Of a stretch of DNA of 64,000 nucleotides, positions 1 through 10,539 are shown piece after piece (the first letter of the stretch is position 1; every line of letters begins with the position of its first letter). The notes beneath the pieces are model-generated. The model searched no databases, had not been told where the DNA came from, and saw only the letters and a list, made by a program, of their open reading frames with translations. The stretch comes from Anniella stebbinsi (Eukaryota; Chordata; Lepidosauria; Squamata; Anniellidae): assembly GCA_029215795.1 (NCBI GenBank), contig JARDYH010000002.1:272188310-272252309 (forward strand). Direction: 5' to 3'. Made by a program: the position numbers and the translations under genes.

Positions 1-164
1 ATACACACAATATACACATATATTTAAAACCACTACAATAACTTTAAAAAGCTATAAGCCTAAATGCAATTGACAGGAAATGAGCAAATCAGGATAAACA
101 AAACTGTTTCACTTTTTGTAACATTTGCATTTATAAAGCACAAATGTGTTCCATCCTGTTTCTT

Positions 165-360
165 TATCAGTTTGCACATTTTTACAACTAAGCATGAAAA
201 TTCGCACACAGTTTTGTATGAAATTTCCCCTACAATACACCTGTTTTTTGCAAGCACTTTCCCCTAACATATGCCTTTCTGCATGCAGTGTCCCCAAATG
301 TATGCATTTTTTTTTAATCAGAGAACAGTCTCACAAAATCCAAAGGTTGAAAATCTGAAG
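165..360. repeat. Dispersed A/T-rich repeat, copy 1
   Basis: A/T-rich stretch built of phrases such as GCACTTTCCCC and TATGCATTTTTTTTT followed by an AATCAGAGAAC-like tail. The same phrases in the same order recur near 28,435-28,630, and looser versions near 19,150, 32,930, 33,305 and 38,950. I infer an old interspersed repeat family. No coding content or terminal repeat could be delimited. Confidence 0.45.
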
Positions 361-1399
361 GATGATTGTGTTCCATTTCTCGTAATTGTTCAGGGAGTGC
401 GAATTCAGTCCATCCAAATTTCACCCCTATCCCTAGGAGCAAAGTAAAGAAAGCTTGCTATGACTGCCTTTCAGATGGAATAATTTTCATTGTGTAATGT
501 CCATTTGTTCCATTGCTGCTCTGATGGGATTATGGCTGCTGGCCCATTTCTTTTTTGAGCAGCTTTCGCCTCAGTACTCCAGGATACTTGGCTGGTGTTT
601 CCTCAGTGGAAGCTCAGCTAATGGCTAGGAGCTAGTTGCCTGACAGATGAGGAACCTTTCTGTGGGTTTTGGAATGAGATACCTCTCAGAGCTTGAAGAA
701 AGCATCGTCTCTCCAGCTGAGTAGAAAGGTCAGAGGTTTGTGTGTGAGAAATTGCAGCTGGAAGTTTGGAAGCAACTGAGGCAGAAAAAGTTAGGGAGTG
801 AGAGAGAGATGAAAATTTCTGAGTTGGTTGGAACTGAAGGTGCAGCCCTAGGGTGAGAAGCTGCTAAAGTTGCTCTTTGGGATACCAACTGCCTTGTAGA
901 AGTGCTGTTTGCCTCCACATATGCTCTGCTTGTATATTTGTAAATAAAACAAATGTTTCCAGTGCTGTCTCATCCAAAGGCACAGCCCCTGGAAGTTCTC
1001 TGTAATCAGGGGAGTGGGGTTTACGCAGCAGCAGCAGCAAGATATATTTTGATGCAGTAGCAGAATATAGGTTTAGAACAAGTGATGAATGTTGAGGTCA
1101 CGAATCAGGTGCTGAGCCCTATGGGCTGCAATGATGGAAGCTGCTGGTACATCAGTTATCACAGGACCAGGAGTGCAGGAATAGCTGGAGAAACCCAGAA
1201 ATAACAGAATAACAGTCATTTATGCACAGCAATTATCATGTACTCCCCCCCCCCCGAGGGCAAAACCTTGCAAGGGCAAAACCAGACACTACTTTAAATG
1301 TCTGTCTAGCAGCTTCATCCCCCCCCCCCCCGCAACCCCATTTTTACCCTATAGTAAATGCAGGGCCAATTATCTGGATCAGGACCCTAGCATGAAGAG
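361..1399. other. Unassigned non-coding stretch
   Basis: No ORF or repeat that I recognise. It holds two long C homopolymers, at about 1,244-1,255 and 1,319-1,331, and otherwise ordinary mixed-composition sequence. Confidence 0.4.
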
Positions 1400-2140
1400 C
1401 AAGAGTGCTGGTTTTGACCTTTAAAGCCTTAAATGATTTGGGACCAAGTTACTTGAATGATTGCCTTCACCCATATCAGCATGCCTGCACTTTAAGATAA
1501 AAAAGAGAGGCCTTTCTCACCTGCCCACCAGTGAGAGATATTAGGTGGATTTCCACACAGGAGAGGGCCTTCTCAGCAGGGGCTCCACACCTGTGGAACA
1601 AGCTCCCACCGACAGTCCACCATGCACCATCCTTACAGGCTTTTAAGAAGGCCTTAAAAATATTTTATTTTACTATGGTCTTTTCTTAAATACTGTTTTG
1701 CTGCTGTTACCCTTGCTGTTTTATTACTAGTTTTTAATGTTAGCTTTTATTGTTTTAATTGATATTTTTCTTTTATGTTTTTATTGCTTTTAATGTGCAT
1801 ACTTTTCTTTTCTCCCAGGCATTTTAACAGTTCAAGTTGAGGTTTTGACTGACATTGTGGCCAGGCTTAACAGTTGAAATGTTTTAAAGTGTTTTAATGA
1901 CAGCTGTTTTATGTTTATGGTTTTAAATTTTGTATATTGTCTTTTTAATGCTCAATCTTTTTAATTTTTGTAAACTGCCCAGAGAGCTTCGGCTATGGGG
2001 CGGTATATAAGTAATAATAATAATAATAATAATAATAATCTGTTTTTATATATGGTTGTTTTTATATGTGGTTGTAAGCCGCCTTGGGAGAGCTTCTGCT
2101 CTGAAAGGTGGCTAAGAAATGTTTTAAATAAAATAAATAT
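1400..2140 (+). mobile_element. LINE 3' ends (L2/CR1 group), relic
   Basis: Degraded end of an RT reading frame plus 3' UTR. The stretch around 1,415-1,460 reads like the LINE C-terminal phrase on 'Kal..Lgp.YL..RL', and around 1,560-1,610 like 'RAFSAGAPHLWNKLP'. It ends in the typical tail CCCAGAGAGCTTCGGCTATG followed by a GGCGGTATATAA phrase and a (TAA)n tract. A second, different LINE-type tail (GTAAGCCGCCTTGGGAGAGC, 2,076-2,095) follows, so two elements of different subfamilies are stacked or nested. Family naming is from general knowledge; the exact subfamily is unknown. Confidence 0.75.
2011..2039. repeat. (TAA)n microsatellite, LINE tail
   Basis: Pure TAA repeats directly after the GGCGGTATATAA phrase of the LINE 3' end, as is usual for tails of this LINE group. 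Confidence 0.9.
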
Positions 2141-2234
2141 TTTTTAAGATGCACCTACTCTAGAGCAAAAATAAACAGAAGATGCGGCTGCTATAGGCAC
2201 ATTTAAAGTAATGTCAGTTTTGGCCTTGAGCCTC

Positions 2235-2390
2235 ATTTAAGCTGCTGGGAGAGTCTCCTCCCACTTCCTGCTCTCCAAATGGGTTGGACTACAACACCCA
2301 CCATCCCTAGCCACCAAATCCATTGGACAAAGTGGTGATGGGAATTGTAGTCTGTCACATCTGGAGGCTGCCAGATTGGAGAAGGCTCTT
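2235..2390. mobile_element. Short palindromic MITE, 'ACTACAACTCCCATCAT' family
   Basis: Imperfect inverted repeat. GTTGGACTACAACACCCACC on the left is mirrored by GTGATGGGAATTGTAGTC on the right, with outer arms CTTCCTGCTCTCCAAATG versus CATCTGGAGGCTGCCAGATT. Related copies occur at about 25,070, 38,791, 43,534 and 56,398. It is a non-autonomous, non-coding DNA-transposon-like repeat, and its superfamily is not shown by this copy. Confidence 0.6.
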
Positions 2391-2689
2391 TGGGGATGTC
2401 TTCAACAATATGGCTATGATAGTTCCAGAAGTCTGATCATTTCCTCTGAAATTCCAGATGTCTAAGAAGCTGATGCTCAAAGGCCCATTTGGCAGACCCA
2501 GAGAGCATCCTTGCAGTGTCGGGTGCTGCCTTGGACCCAGTTTACAAGGAGAGAGAAGTAATTTACAAGGAGAAGCAATGTTCCACCAATTTTTAAAGGA
2601 GCAGCAGAGGCTAAATGTTAAATAAAACATCCAGGCAGATGAATAGGTATGTAAGGTAGCCATAAGTAATTCCAGCACCTCCGCCTAAT

Positions 2690-3080
2690 TAGCCTAGATA
2701 AGAGGAAAACCTCCAATTTTGCATTTTGCCATGAATATTTAAAAATCCTGTTCGCGGAGCCAAATACTGTACTGAAAATAACTAACCACTTCTACTCATG
2801 GCATGAAGTAGAACTGTCAGTCGCACCCATCTACTGGCAATGCTTAGCAGGAATAACATTCTCATTAGGGAAAAGGATTGCGTTTGTATGCTGAACACTG
2901 CCGTTGATGTATTATTTACATATTGACTTTCTCATTAAACAATAAGCATTACAGCATAATTAGTGCTGCACAAAGGGGATACTGGGCTAAAATCATCTGG
3001 AGCACGCATGGTTACATTGCCCCTACCTTCCATAATATCACGGGAGGACTGAAACTCAGTGACTGCAAATAGAAAGCTAA
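2690..3080. other. Repeat-free stretch, possible conserved non-coding element
   Basis: Balanced composition with several TAATTA-type homeodomain-like cores (for example CTAATTAGCC and CATAATTAGTG) and no similarity to other parts of the window. Such stretches between decayed transposons are sometimes conserved enhancers. This is inference only, with no alignment available. Confidence 0.2.
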
Positions 3081-3688
3081 CCTTCCGAAGAACACATCAT
3101 TAGAGATGATCTAGCAGTCAGCTGCTTGCACAAATGAAGGCAGGTATATTCATGCATAGTGGTAGATGAAGTAATGGCCCTGGGAAACAAGTGACACAAT
3201 TCTTACAGAGAAGTTGGTTATTAATATACTCAGCATTACTCGTCAGATACAAAAGGGCAATTCCTGGCCTGCCAAGTAAGCATCCCCTGTATTGGAAGAG
3301 GAAGATGTACAGGAGACTTGATTGTCTGCTGTGACATTCAATGACAGCTGGGGTCTGCATCAACAAATTACAGTCCAGCCCTAGGGTTGGCCCTACCCAC
3401 AGTCGCATGGTCTCGAGGAGGGTTTACATGGAATGTTCAAAGGGAGGCCAGCTAAGGTTTTGCCCAATTAAACATCCCTAAGTTTAATTGTTACACTGAA
3501 ATGTTGTGCTATAGCTGTGGGTGTATACATCTATATACCTATATCTATATCGTTTTATGTATAAGACTGAAATGTCCCTCAGTTTTGAGTCAAAATGGAG
3601 AAAAAAAGCCTTTTGGTGTAATGCATTGAAATTAGGCACACACACAGGTGTGTGTTTTCCCATACAAAAGCATGGACTGTGACATCAG

Positions 3689-3964
3689 ATGAATCAACTG
3701 CAAATACTATTGGTGTACCGCCCACCCTGCTACCCAATGGATTCCCTGACTGGGCTGGCTGGGGCAGTCTCGGAGGTGGTGCTGGAAAATCCTAGGACCT
3801 TGGTCTTGGAAGATTTCAACATCTATGCTGAGGCTGCTTTAACAGGACCAGCTCAGGACTTCATGTCCTCCATGACAACCGTGGGGCAGTCATGGAGGAC
3901 ATGTGAGATTGCTGTGATGGGTTTACAATATACTTCAAGGATAAAATCGCTCATGCTGACTTGA
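3689..3964 (+). pseudogene. LINE endonuclease fragment
   Basis: The 91-residue frame contains 'LLVYRPPCYP', 'SEVVLENPRTLVLEDFNIYAEA' and 'AQDFMSSMT'. The same layout is seen in the minus-strand endonuclease relic at 16,321-16,743 ('LVYQPPHC', 'LLVLGNFNIPFEA', 'AQEFMASMTTMGL'). This is the C-terminal half of an apurinic/apyrimidinic-type endonuclease domain; the usual G-D-F-N catalytic motif is altered to E-D-F-N. The downstream linker to the RT is out of frame. Confidence 0.75.
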
Positions 3965-4287
3965 TTCAGTGTGTGTTGAGGTGTCCAGTGCATCATCTTA
4001 TCCTGTTTTGCAGGATCAATTTCAGGTTTTGGAGTCTGAGGATGTGGACAAGACTCTAGCATTTGTTTGACCCACCACATGCTCTTTCGACCCTTGCCCA
4101 ACATGGATGATTCGAGCTAGCTGCGGAGGGATGACCGGCTGGATCAGGGGAGTGGTGAATGCATCACTGAGTGATGGGGTGATCCCTGCTGCCTTGAAGG
4201 AGGCAGTGGTGTGACCACTCCTAAAAAAACCCCTCCCTTTACCCAGAGATTTATGCTAACTATTGTCCGGTCACAAATACCCTGTTC

Positions 4288-4503
4288 TTGAGCAAGGTGC
4301 TCAAGAGAGTGGTGGTGTCCCAATTGCAAGCACTCTTGGATGAAACTGATTATGATTTGGATCCATTCCAGTCTGGGTTCAGGCCCGGTTTTGGGATGGA
4401 ATCAGCCTTGGTCGCTCTGATAGATGGCCTTCTTCGGGAGAGAGACGGGGAGTGCAACCCTGTTACTACTTCTCAATCTCTCAGTGGCTTTCGATACCGT
4501 TGA
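4288..4503 (+). pseudogene. LINE reverse transcriptase fragment, fingers region
   Basis: The frame includes 'LKRVVVSQLQALLDETDYDLDPFQSGFRPGFGMESALVALIDGLL', the early RT blocks of this LINE group. It matches the element at 20,592-20,990, with one extra residue in the 'DYxLDPF' region. A frameshift follows, and the next block continues in another frame (4,424-4,663). Confidence 0.8.
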
Positions 4504-4663
4504 CCATGGTTTCTTCCTAAATTGCCTTCATGAGTTGGGAGTTGGAGGCACTATTCTACAGTGGTTTGACTCCTACTTGTGGGGTTGGTTCCAGAGATTA
4601 GCATTGGGTGACTGCACTTTAGCCTCATGGCAGCTGAACTGTGGATATTCAATATCTATATGA
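4424..4663 (+). pseudogene. LINE reverse transcriptase fragment, palm A region
   Basis: Contains 'LLLLNLSVAFDTVDHGFFLNCLHELGVGGTILQWFDSYLWG', the RT palm block with the first catalytic aspartate in 'AFDT'. The 'GVPQGSVLSP' block expected next is missing or scrambled before the following fragment. Confidence 0.8.
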
Positions 4664-5052
4664 AGCCATTGGAAGCGGTCACCAGGAGATTTGGGGCAAA
4701 GTGTCACCAGTATGCTGATGACACCCAGCTCTATTTCTCTGTAATATCTGAATCAGCAGAGGCTGTGCATATTCTGAACCAGTGCCTGTATACAGTTATG
4801 GTTTGGATGAGGGCCAATAAACTGAAACTGAATCCTGATAAGACAGAGGCCTTGTGGGCTGGTGGTTCCCAAATCTGGGAATTGGGGTGTTTGCCTGTTC
4901 TGGATGGGGTTGCACTCCCTCTGAAGGAGCAGGTACATAGTTTGGGGTGCTCTTGTCACTGGAGACTCAGGTGGCCTCGGTGGCTCGGAGCGACCATTAT
5001 CAACTTCAGTTGGTATGCCAACTATGCCCTTTCTTGGATAGGGAAAGCGTAG
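4627..5052 (+). pseudogene. LINE reverse transcriptase fragment, YADD and thumb
   Basis: Begins close to the remains of 'FNIYMKPLEAV' and continues with 'CHQYADDTQLYFS' (the catalytic YADD box), 'WMRANKLKLNPDKTEALW' and 'PVLDGVALPLKEQVHSLG'. These are the same blocks as in the better RT at 20,987-21,849. The frame is lost after about residue 110. Confidence 0.85.
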
Positions 5053-6305
5053 CCATAGTCATTCATGCACTGGTAACCTCATGATTAGACTATTGTAATG
5101 TGCTCTATATGGGGCTACCCATGTGCATGGTTTGGAAGCTGCAGCTAGTGCAGAACGCAGCAGCTAGGGTGCGCATGGGGACACCTAGCTCTGCTCAGTG
5201 CTCATATAAAACCTTTATCACAAGAATTGCACTGGCTGCCTTTTAGCTACTGAGCCATATACAAGGTTATGTTGTTATCTTACAAAGCCCTAAACAGCTT
5301 GGGACCAGCATATCTAGCAGACCACCTTCCCTTATATACACCCGGCCAACAACTACGATCCTCAGAGGAGGTCTTGCTGGCCATTCTGAAAAGAATGGGA
5401 TGCTGCCATGAAGAACCTCAATGATGGGCCTTCTCTGTAGCGACACCCACCCTCTGGAAAGCCCTCCCTTGTGCAATTCGGGAGGCGGAAAATATAACAT
5501 CTTTCAAACGCCTCCTGAAAACACTAGTGGGTAATGGCTGCAGCATCATATTGTGGTTTGGATTGTGCCCAGGCAGAGCCTTTGGGAAGCCTCTTTGGAT
5601 TCTTCCAATTCCAAGGCTCTCTGATTTTATGGCTCTTCTAGTGTCCAGTTCAAAGGGTGCTAGTGAAAGTCCTACATGGCCTAAGATCTATATAGCTGAA
5701 CGGCCATCTGCCCTCTTAGATGTCCCCTTCACCTGTTAACATTATCTTTAGGGTTCCTGCTTCATATGCTATCATTGGAGAAAGTTAGGGTGGTCTCAGC
5801 AAGAAATAGGGCCTTTAATATAGAGGCCCCAGGACTGTGGAACAGTTTTCTGGTTCATTACAGGCTTCAGTAGAGCATAATACTTATAGCTGTCAGGATA
5901 GTAGTTGATGAAGAGGAGACTGTCAATGATGGTTTAATTCTAGTTTCCTAATGCTGCTTCTGTTTGTGTTGTTATTCTTGTTTATAATTTGGTTTTGGGA
6001 ATGAGCTCCACACTGAGGCCTGCCTGGCGCCAACACTGTTATCTTTTTGGTGCCAATGAAAGATCACCCTCTACTTCCAGGCATTTGACGGCATTTAATG
6101 TTATATCATGAGGCATCTATGTCTGCTGTTTTAGAACAGGACTATTAGGAAAAATGTTGTTTATTTAAAATGTCCTTAACTGTTTACAGTGTTCTGATTT
6201 TTCTATGTTTTATGAGTTGTTATAAACCGCCCAGAGAGCTTCAGCTATGGGGTGGTATCGATAAATAAATAACCCTTTCGTTAAGTTTCTTCTTTTAAAA
6301 TAAGA

Positions 6306-6400
6306 TGACATTTATTTATGTAATTTTTTTTATTCATTTATGAATTTCAAGGCTCTCAAGGTGATTTACAACTTCAAACATACACCTGTAACGGCAATAC
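6306..6400 (-). mobile_element. SINE-like scrap (MIR-type region)
   Basis: TTTATTCATTTATGAATTTC then AAGGCTCTCAAGGTGATTTA resembles the 'tatttat...aaggagctcaaggcg' end shared by the SINE copies at 36,640, 42,210 and 46,485. Short and diverged. Confidence 0.4.
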
Positions 6401-6875
6401 AATAAAATGCAATGCAATAAAACAAAGATACACATTAGTTCATAAATTAGGGCAAGTCTATATCTATGTGCAATGGTATCCCAGTGCCCCCATTTGTACA
6501 GGAAAATGCCACTTAGAGAAGGGGAGAGTGTGGTTGGAGAAACAGGAGATGGGGATGATGAAATCAGGTGTGCTGTTTTCTCCACCCTATTTTTTATATA
6601 GCGACCTACCTCAGTTCAGGAGATGAGAGTATTTTGTAAAGAGGAGGCTTTCTTGGAAGAACTCTCTTTTTAAAAAAAGCATAAAAGCACAAACAAAAGT
6701 AGCTATTATATGAAAAAGGGGGGAAATAATGTTTACATAAACAGAGTAATGTTCAATCTCCTTGTGACATAATTCTGATTTCAGAATACAACAAACCATT
6801 TCAAGAAAAAGGTCTATCAATTCTAGCTGTCCATTTTTTTAAAAAAGTATTTGTCATGTATCTATACTTTATAAT

Positions 6876-6992
6876 GTTTTAGCATGCAATCCTATGCATG
6901 CTAAAGAGAGAAAAGTCCTACAAGTCCCAGTATGCTCCAGCCAGGACTTTTCCTTCTCTAAATATTATCTAAACATCATAGGACTGTAGTCT
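6876..6992. repeat. Short palindromic repeat
   Basis: Imperfect inverted repeat: AGAGAGAAAAGTCCT and AGGACTTTTCCTTCTCT face each other, flanked by GCAATCCTATGCATGC-like and CATAGGACTGTAGTCTTA-like ends. I infer a small non-autonomous DNA transposon. No TSD was resolved. Confidence 0.4.
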
Positions 6993-7067
6993 TAAAGTAG
7001 TTTATTTTGTGGCTATTGTGAACTGAAGACCTGGGACATAAAAGTCTTTATGAAATAGTATATATCT

Positions 7068-7848
7068 TAGGGTGACCAGATTTTGGAACCCCAAATCCCG
7101 GTCCCCCCTGCCACCCAAAACAACCCCCCCCCAAGCCACCCCCCCAAACAACCCCCCCAAGCCACCCCCCACCCAAAACAACCCCCCACCAAGCCACCCC
7201 CAAAAAAAACATCAGCCCGGACCTACCAGGTTCGCTGCCGCTGCCGCCCCCGCCGGGTCCGCCCCCCCCGGTCCCCCGCCGCCGCTGCTGTCGCCGCCGC
7301 CGCCAGGCTCATAAGGCCAGTGGCCTCGCGGAAGAGGCGGGGGAGAGCCGATTACGTCACTTCCAGATCTGGCCCTCTCCCGTCCCTTCTGCGCGGCCTC
7401 TGGCCTCACGAGCCCGGCAGCGGCGGCGGCGGACCCGGCTGCCCCAGCAGGTAAGTGCCCCGCGCCCCGCGCCTCGCGCTCCTTACCCGCAGGGGCGTCC
7501 GCTTCCCTCCGGTGCTCGAATCTACTGAGAAACAGGCTTCGTGGCCTGTCTCGCTACTGAGGGACAGGCCGTGAAGCCTGTTTCTCAGTAGATTTGAGCA
7601 CCGGAGGGAAGCGGACGCCCCTGCGGATAAGGAGTGTGAGGCGCGAGGGAGGGCACTTACCTTCTGGGGCGTCTGCTTCCCGGGCTCCTCCGCCGCCACC
7701 GCCGCCGGGTCTACCGCCGCACCTCGCTTGCTGCCACCACTGCGTGACCCACCGCCACCCCGGTTTGCCCCCACCGCCCCTGGTTGGGCCGGTTGGCCCC
7801 AGGTTTCCCAGTTAGGACTGGGAAACCCCGAGCCATCTGGACACCCTA
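7068..7848. mobile_element. CpG-rich palindromic hAT-like element
   Basis: Bounded by an exact 8-bp direct repeat, ATATATCT, at 7,060-7,067 and 7,849-7,856, the TSD length of hAT transposons. The ends read TAGGGTGACCAGATTTTG and CCATCTGGACACCCTA, imperfect inverted repeats. The inside is very GC- and CpG-rich in A/T-rich surroundings. It contains a C/A-rich tract (CCCCCCAAGCCACCC-type units, 7,120-7,200) and a long hairpin (7,451-7,660). No transposase is present, so it is non-autonomous. The ORFs here are low-complexity Pro/Arg shadows of the composition. Confidence 0.85.
7451..7660. repeat. About 100-bp-arm hairpin inside hAT-like element
   Basis: The left arm (7,451-7,550, starting GTAAGTGCCC and ending GTGGCCTGTC) is the near-perfect reverse complement of 7,563-7,660 (starting GACAGGCC and ending GGGCACTTAC). 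The loop is about 12 bases. A canonical-looking splice donor (CAGCAG|GTAAGT) straddles 7,450/7,451, and its mirror image lies at the other end, both pointing inward. Confidence 0.85.
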
Positions 7849-7953
7849 ATATATCTATCTGTATCTATATACTATTATATATAGGGTTGCAGCACAGTCC
7901 TAAATGTGCTTATCTAAAAGAAGTACTCATGTAGTCAATAGGTATATGTGTAT

Positions 7954-8058
7954 AATATTATTATTATTATTATTATTATTGTTGTTGTTGTTATTATTAT
8001 TATTTATATACTGCTCCATAGCTGAAGCTCCCTAGGCAGCTTACAAAAGATTAAAAGA
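7954..8058 (-). mobile_element. LINE 3' tail with microsatellite
   Basis: (ATT)n with an inner (GTT)n at 7,954-8,004, followed by TACTGCTCCATAGCTGAAGC and CTAGGCAGCTTACAA. This is the reverse complement of the LINE tail phrase 'gcccagagagcttcggctatggggcggtata'. Only the last 100 bases of a minus-strand insertion remain. Confidence 0.7.
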
Positions 8059-8074
8059 TAAATTCTATAGTAAT

Positions 8075-8170
8075 CCTATAGGTGCAATTCTAAATAGACG
8101 TACCTGGGAGTAAGACTCATTGAACTCAATCAGACTCACATCTGAGTAGACATGAATAGACATGCAATAA
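8075..8170. repeat. Short palindromic repeat, 'GGGAGTAAG..CATTGAACTCA' family
   Basis: CTGGGAGTAAGACTCATTGA followed by ACTCAATCAGACTCACATCT forms a self-complementary unit flanked by GCAATTCTA-type ends. Related phrases occur at about 13,505-13,590 and 62,755-62,830. From memory this type of short palindrome is abundant in reptile genomes; no TSD was identified here. Confidence 0.5.
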
Positions 8171-9192
8171 TAGACATGCTAATCTTATATACACTTTTAC
8201 TGTATACCTTCGTATTTACCAGCAGCCTATATTCTGCATGTCCTTCCATGCGAGTAAAAATTCATAATAGTCAAAGCCATCACAAGAAAGCTGGCTTTCT
8301 GCATATCTTTAACATCCTTATCCAATTTGCTGTTTTACAACAAAAATGACAAAAATTCTTCAGGGTCAGCATTTCCTCTTCTCAAAAGGGACTTGGGACA
8401 TCTTCTCATACTCTTTTTATTCTCTAATTGGGAGTAAATTTTCAGCTTGGCAGAAGATATTCCATGAAAATCTCATTAACATTAATAAGGGATGTGTCTA
8501 TAAGCCTCTGCTCAGGAAGATGAAAATTTACCCCTTACTTTCAAATGTGTGCTTCAAATTGGTTCCTTTGCAGCCAAAAGTTATTTAATCCTAGCAAAAT
8601 ATATATATTATATGACAGTTCAAATGTTGAGGAAAGCATCTCAAGTTGCATTTTTCTGTTTAGAAAGTCATTTTCATTTTCAGTGGCATACCTATGTGAT
8701 AAAAGGGTTTTTTAAAAATGAGCAAGAGTATTTGATAGGCAATAGCTGACAAATGTCTGCATAAAACCCCAGCGCAGAGTGCCCCGAGACAGAAATATAA
8801 TGTTGTCATAGGCTTGTCTTCATCATTTGTAGAAATTTCCCAACAGGAGGGAGAATTTTGCCTAGAACTCTGCCTTGTTCAAAATCCAGGCTTCTACATA
8901 CTGTAAGACTCTCACTGCTCCTTGGAGGAAATTGACCCTACGAGGGCCCTTTCATCACATCCATATTTAATTCTAAATGTACTAAGATAAAAATTCAAGT
9001 GACAATTGACAAAATTGTTCTCTGCTGGGTTACAAGGACACACTCACATACATGGGTTTCTTTTAACCATGGCTATTTGATTTAAATGTTGTCCCCAGAT
9101 CCCAGAATCAGTAAAGGAATGCAGAATCACTGAGCATTTAAAATGATATTTTTTATTTTTACATTATTGTCTTTCTTCCCTTACAGGAACTA

Positions 9193-9236
<44 letters not shown>

Positions 9237-9682
9237 CCCCAAACCCCAAGCTGTCTGTTAACATATCTCCTGCACTCTCAGGAGGAGAACAAACTCATAC
9301 AGCTGCCAGGATTATAAAGGCTCATCGGTTCTTATCTGATGGATAACTTGGACTCTTGCTAACATTACGTACACAGGAGGCCCATATTATTTTTCACATA
9401 TTGGACTGCCCTTAAGCAATGAATAGCACAGACACACAATTCTCTCCACTAGGAACAGAAATATGTGATTAAATAAATGTAATTGCTCTCTTGGCATTGT
9501 TGCAATATAACACATTTGCCCTACACATATGTTTGTGTAAGCCTATGTGCATACGCATAAACGTGCACGTAGAAATGTATGTTGTGATATTAATAAATTA
9601 AAGCACTCGGCTTTGTTGCAATGCATGCATAATTAGTATAGAGTATTATAATATCTAATACACACAGGCAAACAGGCACACA
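8171..9682. other. Unassigned non-coding stretch with microsatellite
   Basis: No recognisable coding or transposon sequence apart from a pure (TAA)n array at 9,192-9,236. Several short ORFs have no recognisable domain. Confidence 0.4.
9192..9236. repeat. (TAA)n microsatellite
   Basis: About 15 uninterrupted TAA units. There is no LINE tail phrase next to it, unlike most AAT arrays in this window. Confidence 0.9.
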
Positions 9683-10215
9683 GGCCCTTTCTACATCTAT
9701 GGGTATATAGAGAGAGAGAGGAGGGAGGATTGCAGACTTACCTGCTTTCGCAATCCTCCCCCAGTGTCCAAACGGAAGCACGATGTCCCAGAAAAGAAGA
9801 GGGACGTTGCGCCCGTTGTGCCTGCCATTTTTTTTTTTAAGAAACCACAGCCGGGAGCGCAATTGTGCTCCAACAAAAACATGAGTGCAAAAAGAAAGGA
9901 AAAAAAAAGAAGGCCCAACCCTGCTCCCCCCACCTCCGATGTCCCTGGACTCCCCCTGGACCAGCTCCTTCCCTCTTGCTGACCCCTGCTACTCACAGGG
10001 AGGAGGAAAGAAGCCTGGACAGGTGCCCATACCGCCTGTGGTCCTCGGGATGGTCCTGGGACTGTGGGAAAAATCAGGATAACTGGGGAACCAGGTATCC
10101 TGGTAAAATGGAGGGGCCATCCCTACCTGCTCCCAGGATCCCCTGTGCGTCATTTGGATGCACAGGGAAGACCCCCGGAATGACCCCGGGAAAAAAGGCC
10201 AGTGTAGACATGGCC
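9683..10215. mobile_element. MITE with GGCC(C/A)..TCTACA ends
   Basis: The left end GGCCCTTTCTACATCTATG and the right end CAGTGTAGACATGGCC are imperfect inverted repeats. ACA flanks both sides (left ...CACACA, right ACAGAAAC), consistent with a 3-bp TSD as made by PIF/Harbinger-type transposases, although any 3-base match is weak evidence. The interior is G/C- and purine-rich with no transposase. A (CA)n tract follows immediately outside (10,221-10,240). The element resembles the smaller one at 12,590-12,720. Confidence 0.55.
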
Positions 10216-10220
10216 ACAGA

Positions 10221-10240
10221 AACACACACACACACACACT
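10221..10240. repeat. (CA)n microsatellite
   Basis: About nine CA units directly outside the right end of the preceding MITE. Confidence 0.85.
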
Positions 10241-10539
10241 GTGCCCACTAATCATTGCCTAAAATAAACTTTGATGGGTTGGGGCTTAATTTCTTTGTGA
10301 TGCATTATCTAGCAAAGTGTGCAGCTTTTTTCTCCCTTGACAAAAACATGGAATGCAAAAGGTCAGTGTTATGTACTTGCAATCCTGCTGCACAAGCCCC
10401 ATTGAAATTAATGGACTGTTTTGTGAAGCTCCCATTCATTTCAATGGGAGTTGCGCAGTACCTCGTTCCCATTAGCTACTGCAGTAATTCCCAGAATGCA
10501 ATTGTCCTTTTAAAGAAACCCTGATAGCAAAATTCTAAC

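Larger units (their letters stand above)
3685..6272 (+). mobile_element. Degraded L2/CR1-group LINE, mosaic
   Basis: On the + strand the order is an endonuclease fragment, RT motifs, RT C-terminal phrases and a 3' tail (GCCCAGAGAGCTTCAGCTAT at 6,230-6,249, then GATAAATAAATAA). The reading frame is broken by many frameshifts. The segment about 5,530-6,000 does not fit the element and includes a second 'APGLWNS'-like phrase (5,825-5,850), so another LINE end was probably inserted. From about 6,010 the sequence again matches the element at 20.6-24.8 kb (GAGGCCTGCCTGGCGCCAAC). No intact product is possible. Confidence 0.85.

Noticed and set aside
7083..7774. Pro/Arg-rich ORFs on both strands
   Set aside because: They are translations of a CpG-rich palindromic transposon and a C/A tract, open in several frames at once, as expected of GC-rich low-complexity DNA.
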